NCBI GenBank assembly: GCA_002482815.1
Contig: DLGS01000382.1
Coordinates: 1 to 5,749 of the forward strand
Source: Bacteroidetes bacterium UBA7688
Lineage (GTDB): Bacteria; Bacteroidota; Bacteroidia; Chitinophagales; Chitinophagaceae
Reading direction: 5' to 3'
Length of the DNA: 5,749 nucleotides
The notes under the pieces are model-generated. The model did no database searches and was not told the origin of the DNA. It was given only the letters and a program-made list of their open reading frames with translations. Shown here one piece after another: positions 1 to 5,749 of this stretch (positions are counted from its first letter, which is position 1; each line of letters begins with the position of its first letter). The position numbers were made by a program, and so were the translations under genes.

Positions 1-100
1 TGTCATCTCGACGAAGGAGAGATCACACGAGAAGCTCCACTAGGAAAAGACATAACCTTTGCCGATCTACGAGTGTGATCCTTCGTTCCTCAGGATGACA
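1..100. repeat. Palindromic intergenic element with imperfect terminal inverted repeats
   Basis: The two 28-bp ends, 1-28 and 73-100, are inverted copies that match at 22 of 28 positions. Both start TGTCATC and both end in GATCACAC when read inward. The 44-bp centre is not symmetrical. Size, ends and AT-poor arms fit a non-coding dispersed element of the REP or MITE type. I recall similar TGTCAT...GATCACAC palindromes between genes in Flavobacterium, but no second copy exists in this window, so dispersal is not shown here. It carries no transposase and no credible reading frame. It begins exactly at the window edge, so flanking target duplications cannot be judged on the left. RNA from either strand could fold into a long imperfect hairpin. 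Confidence 0.7.
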
Positions 101-131
101 ACAATGTGAATAACCATTGCAAGCAAAAAAA

Positions 132-180
132 ATCCGTTTTATATCCGCGTTTTCGCGAAGCGAATCCGTGTCATCCGCGT
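132..180. repeat. Cluster of degenerate ATCCG(C/T)G repeats
   Basis: ATCCG occurs four times in the same orientation within 49 bp, starting at 132, 143, 164 and 173. Three copies extend to ATCCGCGT or ATCCGTGT. The spacing is irregular (11, 21 and 9 bp), so this is not a simple tandem repeat. A small perfect hairpin, TTCGC-GAA-GCGAA at 152-164, sits between the second and third copies. Similar strings of ATCCGCG or ATCTGCG words are, as I recall, common between genes in Flavobacterium. No function is known to me. It is not a CRISPR array: the units are too short and the spacers too variable. Confidence 0.55.
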
Positions 181-198
181 GCCATATTCAACGCTCAG

Positions 199-246
199 AA
201 AAAAAAACAAAAAGGTTTGATGAAATTAATCATCAAACCTTTTTTT
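199..246 (-). terminator. Strong intrinsic terminator of the transporter/DUF5107 operon
   Basis: A perfect 15-bp stem (209-223 with 230-244) closes a 6-base loop (AATTAA); its core is AGGTTTGATGA paired with TCATCAAACCT. Read on the minus strand, the stem is followed by a T-rich tract (complement of the A-run at 199-213), as expected of a Rho-independent terminator. It lies about 65 bp after the stop codon of the DUF5107-TPR gene and is the natural end of that transcript. The other side also has a T-run (240-246), so it could stop transcription from both directions. Confidence 0.88.
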
Positions 247-254
247 ATTCCCAA

Positions 255-286
255 AGACCCGACTAGTTTTAAGGCCTTTCGGGTCT
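255..286. repeat. Inverted repeat between operon end and terminator
   Basis: AGACCCGA (255-262) pairs perfectly with TCGGGTCT (279-286), making an 8-bp GC-rich stem with a 16-base loop. The loop itself contains the 8-base palindrome AAGGCCTT (271-278). There is no T-run directly after it on the minus strand, so it is not itself a good terminator. It may protect the 3' end of the mRNA or be a remnant of an older element; the sequence does not decide. Confidence 0.5.
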
Positions 287-288
287 AA

Positions 289-318
289 CTGTTTAAATAC
301 CTATACTAACTTAAACAG
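289..318. repeat. Inverted repeat overlapping the DUF5107-TPR stop codon
   Basis: CTGTTTAA (289-296) is the inverted copy of TTAAACAG (311-318), with a 14-base AT-rich loop. The right arm includes the stop codon (311-313) and the last codons of the large gene. The stem is weak (mostly A-T pairs) and its role is unknown; it may be chance in AT-rich sequence. Confidence 0.35.
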
Positions 319-3300
319 AAACGGATTCTTCATTTTTCAATAAAGACAAATGTATGGTAACGCCTGAATGGCTTTTTTCTTCAGAAAGAACTGTTTTGAA
401 AGTTTCTTCAGCTTCGGCTTTTTTATCCAAACCTAAAAGTCCCAAACCTTGCATGTACAAACAGTGAATTCTGTTACGTTTATCTAAATCATCTTCCCAA
501 ATCATAAGATCGGGTAATGAAACCGCGAAATAGTCAATCGTAACATGATCGTTTAGATGTTTTTGCGCATAGGCAACAAGCTTTTCAAAACGTTTATTAG
601 CCTCAGCAATATCATTTAATTTTAAGAAAGCAAGACCCTGATAGAAAATTTTATCCGGTTGCTGATCGTTATAGAAAATCGCAGCCGTTGGTTCTTCTAA
701 TCCCTGAGTCGCTTTTTTCCACCAGTTATTGGCTTCTTCCTGATTGTTCTTTTTATCGAAAGCAACGCCTAGCCAATAATGAATATCATTTTCCTGAGCG
801 CCAGGTAATTTTCCTTCGCCAAGATTATCAGGATAAGTTTGCGCTTGTTCTAAAAGTTTTATGGCCTGATCATAATTGCCTTCAGAGATTTGCTGTTTCG
901 CAATTTCGGTTAAACTCGTAAGATATTGTCCGCTTACTTTTCCTTCGCCGCCTTCCCACGGATGGAAAATTCGGTTTTGTAATAGGGTTAAAGCCTTGTC
1001 GTGTTTCCCTAAAAGGTTGTACAAAGCCACTCTTTCTAAGTAAACATCGTCACGCTGAATCACCAATTCTAAATGTTTCTCTAAGAAAGCCAATCTGAAA
1101 ACCAGATCTCTGTTCAAACGTTTGTACAGTTGATCCAGCTCCATTAAAATTCTGGAATCATCTAAATCTAATGAAAATGCTTTCTCTAAACTGGCAAGCG
1201 CTTTTACTTCATTTTCTAATTTATTATAATACGCCAAAGCCAAATTACGATGTACAGTTGGGAAGCTATCATCTATAGCAACAGATTGTTCCCAACAAGA
1301 AATCGCATCGTCATAATATTTAGAAGCATACCAGAAGTTTCCTAAATAATACAAAGCTTTTGCATCATTGGTTTGTTTCGCGATCACATTTTGAAGTACC
1401 AATGCAGCTTCAATCTGATTTGGGAAACAATAATCCGGTTTTGCCTGAGACGCCATTTTGAAGCATTTTTCGGCTTGAGCGAAATCATTTAATTTTTCAT
1501 AGAAAGAACCCGCAAAATACCATGCCAATGGATACGTTTCTTCGTCTTTTAATCCTTCATTCAATAAATTTGCGGCTTCCTGATATAAACCTGCAGCAGC
1601 ATAATCTAAAGCATATTCTATATACGTATGAATATTGTTTCTGATTAATGAATTAAAATACTCCAGCTCTTTTTTGTCATTGCTTAAAAGGTATTTTTCG
1701 AAAAGTAATCCAAAATTGAAGCAATCATTTTCTAGATAATCATTTGCTAATTGTAACGCTTTTTCCTGCTGACCTAATTTTCTAAGGAAAGCTACTTGCA
1801 AATGCAATGCTTTATGATCCTCGGTATTTTTAGAAATTGCTTTTTTGATGTGCGTCAAAGCCAATTCATAATCGCCATTTAATGCGTCAAGTTGCGCTAC
1901 ATAAAAGTAACCTTGATTTTGCCAGGCTGCATTCCATGTTGCTTTATAGAAAGCATCGTAAGCTTCTCTGTTTTTATCTTGGTATTTAAGACATAAACCT
2001 AAATTGAAATAGGGTTCTCCATCATACGGATTCGGGTTTCTCTTTGTCAAAGTTTTGATAGCCGCTCTAAAATAAGGTTCAGCTTCTGTGAATTTAGCTC
2101 TTCGCATTAACCATAATCCCATTGCATTATTCGAACGAACATCGCCGGCATCACGTTTTATAGCTTCTTTATAATACGGAATCGGACTATAAGTTGCGTG
2201 TCTGTATTGCTCTAAATGCTGCGCTGTAAGGAACAATTGCTCATTACTTTCGATAGCTTCAGGAGCTAGGGCAGGTTTTGCGGCTTCAGGAATTTCATCT
2301 TCATTTTGTGCTTCGTATGCCCAATCTACCAGAACTTTACCATCGGCATCTGTTACTGAAATTGACAAACTTTCTAAAGAAGCATTTTGATCAAAATCAA
2401 TTGTTTCTTCGAATGAATTGTACGGAGAAGCATCGTATTGTTTTTGTAATAAAACAGTATCGTTGTTTTTTAAAGTAACCGTTGTATTCGGATAAACGCC
2501 TGTTGTATACGCTTTAATTACTAATTTATTATTGATACTTTCAATATTGACCATCGCATTTTTAGTCGCATTTTTCACGATGCCTAAATCGCGGTACGGC
2601 ATAAAATACTGGGTAAAATCTTTCTGTTCACCTGGCATTATCCACGTGAAATCTGGCTGATTATCCGTGTAAACGCCGCACATTAATTCAATATACGGGC
2701 CATCTTCATCGGTAAGATTACGATCCCAGGCACGACCGAAATCGCCATGTCCCCAAGTCCATTGTTTTTTTCCCGGAGAAACATGGTGGTTGGCTACGTG
2801 CAATAATCCGCCTTTAGAATCATTTTCGTATCCGCCCACAAAATTATATTTGGATGCAATTGCCATGTACGATGTTGGAACCGGAATATTTTTATAACGC
2901 GAAATATCAGTTCCCGGTGAATAATCTACTTTGTAATAGGTTCCTTTTGCAATCGGGAAAGACGAAACATCACGTTTACCGTGGTCAAAAACAGCATTTA
3001 CATCCGGTGGAAAAACCGACTGATAATCATCATTTACCTTAACCGCAGGATTTGCCCACCATAAAAAGGTTTGCGGGAACGAAGTTCTGTTGTACAATTG
3101 TGCTTTAATTTCCAAATATGCTTTGTCAGGATACAATCTAAATCCTGCCATACCTTTGGTTCTAAACATACGCTCGACCTCGCTGCACCAAACGGTTGCG
3201 CTGCCATCTTCATGTTCTTCGATTGTAAAATCTACCGGATCAAAAGTCGTTGGTCTGTGGTGTTGTGGCCAGTTAAACTCGATTCCGCCGGAAATCCAAG

Positions 3301-3625
3301 GCCCTGTAAGTCCCACTAAAGCAGGTTTTACAACCTGATTGTAGTATACAAAATGACGTTCTTTGGTTTTGTCGTATGCCATATGCACACGTCCGCCAAG
3401 TTCAGGCAAGATCATTATTTTAACAAATTCATTTTCAAGATAAACGGCTTGATATTCTTTATCGACTTTTTCGTCTGCTATTTTTTCAATAACCGGATAA
3501 GGATATACAGATCCGTTACTTCCCTGATAAACTCTTTTTTCAATGAATACAGGATTTTTTTCAGGTTTGCCCACCTCATAGGTTGGTAGGATTATTTTTT
3601 CCTTCCAAACATTTACTTTTTGCAT
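311..3625 (-). CDS. DUF5107 domain protein with C-terminal TPR array, putative carbohydrate-active
   Basis: An 1104-residue protein. Residues about 40-350 match my recollection of DUF5107, a domain of unknown function with a probable galactose-mutarotase-like beta fold. Visible marks are ILPELGGRV (72-80), GGIEFNWP followed by QHHRP (113-125) and a Trp/His/Asp-rich block (279-309, including W289, W291, H293, D295, W300, D301). Residues about 355-440 form a beta-rich linker. From about 465 to 1080 the protein is helical with many TPR units, clear around 537-565, 570-600, 700-733, 756-785, 790-820, 915-930 and 1055-1080. Two similar loops with GEGK (893-896 and 936-939) interrupt the array. There is no signal peptide, so it is probably cytoplasmic. 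The start ATG is 18 bp after the transporter stop, with no clear Shine-Dalgarno sequence, as is usual in this phylum. Pairing with a sugar importer suggests it binds or processes the imported glycan; the reaction is unknown. Confidence 0.88.
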   Translation of the reverse strand: MQKVNVWKEKIILPTYEVGKPEKNPVFIEKRVYQGSNGSVYPYPVIEKIADEKVDKEYQAVYLENEFVKIMILPELGGRVHMAYDKTKERHFVYYNQVVKPALVGLTGPWISGGIEFNWPQHHRPTTFDPVDFTIEEHEDGSATVWCSEVERMFRTKGMAGFRLYPDKAYLEIKAQLYNRTSFPQTFLWWANPAVKVNDDYQSVFPPDVNAVFDHGKRDVSSFPIAKGTYYKVDYSPGTDISRYKNIPVPTSYMAIASKYNFVGGYENDSKGGLLHVANHHVSPGKKQWTWGHGDFGRAWDRNLTDEDGPYIELMCGVYTDNQPDFTWIMPGEQKDFTQYFMPYRDLGIVKNATKNAMVNIESINNKLVIKAYTTGVYPNTTVTLKNNDTVLLQKQYDASPYNSFEETIDFDQNASLESLSISVTDADGKVLVDWAYEAQNEDEIPEAAKPALAPEAIESNEQLFLTAQHLEQYRHATYSPIPYYKEAIKRDAGDVRSNNAMGLWLMRRAKFTEAEPYFRAAIKTLTKRNPNPYDGEPYFNLGLCLKYQDKNREAYDAFYKATWNAAWQNQGYFYVAQLDALNGDYELALTHIKKAISKNTEDHKALHLQVAFLRKLGQQEKALQLANDYLENDCFNFGLLFEKYLLSNDKKELEYFNSLIRNNIHTYIEYALDYAAAGLYQEAANLLNEGLKDEETYPLAWYFAGSFYEKLNDFAQAEKCFKMASQAKPDYCFPNQIEAALVLQNVIAKQTNDAKALYYLGNFWYASKYYDDAISCWEQSVAIDDSFPTVHRNLALAYYNKLENEVKALASLEKAFSLDLDDSRILMELDQLYKRLNRDLVFRLAFLEKHLELVIQRDDVYLERVALYNLLGKHDKALTLLQNRIFHPWEGGEGKVSGQYLTSLTEIAKQQISEGNYDQAIKLLEQAQTYPDNLGEGKLPGAQENDIHYWLGVAFDKKNNQEEANNWWKKATQGLEEPTAAIFYNDQQPDKIFYQGLAFLKLNDIAEANKRFEKLVAYAQKHLNDHVTIDYFAVSLPDLMIWEDDLDKRNRIHCLYMQGLGLLGLDKKAEAEETFKTVLSEEKSHSGVTIHLSLLKNEESVSV

Positions 3626-3643
3626 GATGTAATGAAATTTAAA

Positions 3644-5053
3644 TTATTGAATATTCTTTGATTTTTTATCAGAAACCATCAGTTCCTCAATCTCTTCAAG
3701 ACTTTTGTTTTTGGTTTCAGGAAGTTTTTTGAATACAAACAGAAATCCTAGGGCACAGATCACTCCGTAGATCCAGAAAGTTCCGGACGTGCCTAAATAT
3801 TCGTTGAAAATAGGGAATGTTTGTACCAAAAGTGCAGAGGCAATCCAGAGTGCAAATGTCGCTACAGACATCGCAACACCTCTGATTCGGTTAGGGAAAA
3901 TTTCAGATAAAATAACCCACGTAATAGGAGCAAGGGACATGGCATAAATAGCAATCGCTAATAATACCAGTAATAATAATGGGAATCCGGTAACATTGGT
4001 ATAATAAAAATACCCCAATAAAGCGTAGATTACAGCAAGTGCGCCAGAACCAAAAAGCATTAGTTTTTTACGGCCAATTTTGTCTACAGTTCCCATCGCA
4101 ACCAATGTAAATACAAGGTTGATACTACCGGTAATTACAATGTTCATAAACAAATCGTTGATACTATAACCCGCTGAAACGAAGATTTCCTGAGCATAGT
4201 TAAAGATGATATTGATACCACACCATTGCTGAAAAGCGGCTAATACAATCCCGATTGTTAGAATTGGTAATGCTTTTTTATCCAGTAACATTCTGAAATC
4301 GGTTTTCTCGCTTTCGTCGGTAAACGTTTCTTTTATTTTTACCGTAGCTTCTTTGGCGTAGGCCAAACCTCCAATTTTAGTAAGCGTATTTTCGGCTGTA
4401 TCGTAATTTCCTTTTTTAGCAAGGTATCTTGGGCTTTCAGGAATTAAAAACATTAATATAAAAAATAGAACTGCCGGGAAAAATCCAGCCCAAAACATCC
4501 ATCTCCAGCCCGTTTGTCCGTTCCATGAAGCCAGAATTTCAACATGTGTATATCCTGCCGGAATAACTTCGGTAATCAGCATATTGGTGATTTGTGCGGC
4601 AAGAATACCTATAACGACAGTAAGTTGGTTGATTGATACGAAAAGTCCGCGGGTTTCCTGCGGAGCGATTTCGGCAATATATAAGGGCGAAATTGTCGAC
4701 GCAATTCCAATCCCGATTCCGCCAATAATACGCCAGATAATAAATACCGTGAAAGTTTCTGAGGCTCCGGTTCCAAGAGCCGATAAGGAGAATAATATGG
4801 CAGCAACGATCAACATAGGACGTCTTCCGTAAGTATCTGCCAGTTTTCCGGCAACGGCTGCTCCCGCAACACAGCCTACAAGCGCACTACTCATTGCCCA
4901 GCCCTGAAGCGCAGGAGAATTAGAAATGCCAAAATAAATTTCGTAAAATGGTTTTGCACCACCTATTACAACCCAGTCGTATCCAAAGAGTAAACCACCC
5001 AATGCTGCGACAAGGCTAATTGATAGTAAAAAGGTATAATTATAATTTTTCAT
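3644..5053 (-). CDS. Sugar porter family MFS transporter (XylE/GLUT-like)
   Basis: A complete 469-residue inner-membrane transporter of normal length for the sugar-porter family, with about 12 hydrophobic segments and a central cytoplasmic loop at roughly 204-262. Family signatures are all visible: GGLLFGYD (19-26), GRRP (76-79), R108 in the fourth segment, SPLYIAEIAP (122-131), PESPRYL (205-211), QQWCGIN (275-281), GRKK (327-330), SEIFP...RG (383-392) and PETK (445-448). By alignment to XylE from memory, D26 and R108 match the proton-coupling pair, and Q143, Q275, Q276, N281 and W379 match sugar-contacting residues, so proton-driven sugar uptake is the likely role. Two pocket positions differ (N285 and L402), so xylose specificity should not be assumed. 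The ATG at 5051-5053 is preceded by AT-rich sequence without a Shine-Dalgarno site. It probably forms an operon with the DUF5107-TPR gene. The substrate is unknown. Confidence 0.93.
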   Translation of the reverse strand: MKNYNYTFLLSISLVAALGGLLFGYDWVVIGGAKPFYEIYFGISNSPALQGWAMSSALVGCVAGAAVAGKLADTYGRRPMLIVAAILFSLSALGTGASETFTVFIIWRIIGGIGIGIASTISPLYIAEIAPQETRGLFVSINQLTVVIGILAAQITNMLITEVIPAGYTHVEILASWNGQTGWRWMFWAGFFPAVLFFILMFLIPESPRYLAKKGNYDTAENTLTKIGGLAYAKEATVKIKETFTDESEKTDFRMLLDKKALPILTIGIVLAAFQQWCGINIIFNYAQEIFVSAGYSINDLFMNIVITGSINLVFTLVAMGTVDKIGRKKLMLFGSGALAVIYALLGYFYYTNVTGFPLLLLVLLAIAIYAMSLAPITWVILSEIFPNRIRGVAMSVATFALWIASALLVQTFPIFNEYLGTSGTFWIYGVICALGFLFVFKKLPETKNKSLEEIEELMVSDKKSKNIQ

Positions 5054-5075
5054 AAAAAGGTTTTAATAGCTTTTG

Positions 5076-5083
5076 TAAAATTA
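5076..5083 (-). promoter_or_regulatory. Possible -7 promoter element for the transporter operon
   Basis: On the minus strand this reads TAATTTTA, one base away from the Bacteroidota -7 consensus TAnnTTTG, and it sits about 22 bp before the transporter ATG. No TTTG-type -33 element is visible at the proper distance upstream, which would fit a promoter that needs an activator. AT-rich spacers give such matches by chance, so confidence is low. Confidence 0.25.
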
Positions 5084-5101
5084 GCAGAACAGGAACCTTT
5101 G

Positions 5102-5132
5102 ATTTATGGATATTTTTTTTGAATAGATGGAT
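5102..5132. promoter_or_regulatory. Candidate operator: direct repeats 21 bp apart
   Basis: ATnnATGGAT occurs at 5102-5111 and again at 5123-5132 (on the minus strand ATCCATnnAT). The start-to-start distance is 21 bp, two turns of the helix, a spacing typical of AraC-family half-sites. The nearer copy lies 19 bp upstream of the possible -7 element, where an activator covering the -33 region would bind. The regulator gene is directly upstream, so self-contained control is plausible. This is inferred from pattern and position only. Confidence 0.35.
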
Positions 5133-5181
5133 TATAATACGATTTTTTTGCGCTTCTGACTAAAATACGAAAACAATTGCG

Positions 5182-5749
5182 TTACTGCTTGTATTCCGTG
5201 CGATATTGTATGGGCGAAGTACTCATTATTTTTTTGAATAAACGCGAAAAATACAACGGATCATTAAACCCCAATGCAAAGCTTATTTCTTTAATACTCA
5301 TAGTGGTAAAGCTGAGATATTGACAGGCTTTTTGCATTTTTAAGTAATTGAAATAATGTATAGGAGAGTAGCCTGTTTGCTTCTTAAACAGGGTAAAAAA
5401 GTGAGAAGACGAGTAATTAAAATAAGCAGCGACATCATTGATTTTTAGAGCCAAATCCAAGTGTTTTTTCATATAATCAATTGCGGACTCAATAGTATTA
5501 TCCTCTGAAAATTGCCTGTTTTTTTTGATGAAAAATCGCTCATATAAAAAAGCATTCAGTAATTGCCATAACGAGAGATTGGCATATTCCAGATTGCTGG
5601 CGCTGTAACCATCCTCCATAACATCCAGAATATTTTCAAAAAGTTCAATACGTCTTTCTTCAAGCGACAATTGAGGCGCTGCGTCCGGAAATTCGGTGAT
5701 GAATTTTTCGTAGAAATGAGGCGCTTGTGGTCCGGTAAAATGAATCCAG
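5182..5749 (-). CDS. AraC-family transcriptional regulator, C-terminal part (start outside window)
   Basis: The frame is open from the window edge to the stop at 5182-5184, giving 188 visible residues; the N-terminus is missing. The visible part opens with WIHFTG, a motif usual near the end of the cupin-like sensor domain of AraC regulators. A TTG at 5668-5670 could be taken as a start, but this motif lies upstream of it in frame, so the gene continues beyond the edge. A helical linker follows, then the two-helix-turn-helix DNA-binding domain at visible residues about 86-184: first HTH about 103-126 (INDVAAYFNYSSSHF), second about 151-173, ending in the hallmark GFNDPLYFSRLFKK and SPIQYR. It lies 128 bp upstream of the transporter on the same strand and is the obvious candidate to control it in response to a sugar. 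The ligand cannot be read from this part. Confidence 0.93.
   Translation of the reverse strand, partial: WIHFTGPQAPHFYEKFITEFPDAAPQLSLEERRIELFENILDVMEDGYSASNLEYANLSLWQLLNAFLYERFFIKKNRQFSEDNTIESAIDYMKKHLDLALKINDVAAYFNYSSSHFFTLFKKQTGYSPIHYFNYLKMQKACQYLSFTTMSIKEISFALGFNDPLYFSRLFKKIMSTSPIQYRTEYKQ

Noticed and set aside
132..180. CRISPR-like array
   Set aside because: Repeat units are only 7-8 bp, spacing is irregular, and there are no cas genes.
106..288. 60-residue plus-strand open frame in the spacer after the operon
   Set aside because: It runs through the ATCCG repeats and both arms of the terminator; the peptide is low-complexity and has no ribosome-binding context.
1..310. tRNA or small structured RNA gene in the spacer
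   Set aside because: No cloverleaf, T-loop or other known RNA signature is visible; the structure present is explained by the palindrome and the terminator.
809..949. GEGK loops as nucleotide-binding P-loops
   Set aside because: The Walker A pattern needs GxxxxGK followed by S or T; here GK is followed by V or L and no Walker B or kinase context is visible.
3071..3338. Two overlapping plus-strand open frames of 82 residues opposite the DUF5107 domain
   Set aside because: They are antisense shadows of a well-supported gene, overlap each other in different frames and resemble no family.
4609..4806. 65-residue minus-strand frame inside the transporter, and an 82-residue plus-strand frame at 4584-4832
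   Set aside because: Both are other-frame readings of a transporter region whose motifs are clearly in the main frame.
5182..5670. Reading the regulator as a complete 162-residue protein starting at TTG 5668-5670
   Set aside because: The frame stays open to the window edge and encodes WIHFTG, a typical part of the AraC sensor domain, upstream of that TTG.

Overview
The window is AT-rich and looks like a member of the Bacteroidota, most likely a Flavobacterium or close relative. The evidence is protein character, coding starts without Shine-Dalgarno sequences, and a downstream spacer holding two kinds of repeat that I recall from Flavobacterium intergenic regions. The genus is an inference; no rRNA or other marker gene is present.

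Layout: all genes lie on the minus strand, so the order of reading runs from the right end to the left. At the right edge (5182-5749) is the C-terminal part of an AraC-family regulator; its start lies outside the window. A 128-bp spacer (5054-5181) holds candidate regulatory sites. Next come a 469-residue sugar-porter MFS transporter (3644-5053) and, after only 18 bp, an 1104-residue protein (311-3625) with an N-terminal DUF5107-like domain, a short beta-rich linker and a long C-terminal array of tetratricopeptide (TPR) repeats. The last 310 bp (1-310) hold no credible gene. They contain a strong intrinsic terminator, two smaller inverted repeats, a cluster of ATCCG-type repeats and a 100-bp palindromic element with imperfect terminal inverted repeats.

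Working model (inference): the AraC protein senses a sugar or glycoside and activates the transporter and DUF5107-TPR genes from the 128-bp spacer. The transporter imports the compound through the inner membrane with protons, and the large protein, which has no signal peptide, acts on it in the cytoplasm. The substrate and the reaction are unknown. The DUF5107-TPR protein is the least understood and most interesting component, because its conserved-looking features lie both in the N-terminal domain and in two similar glycine-rich loops inside the TPR region.
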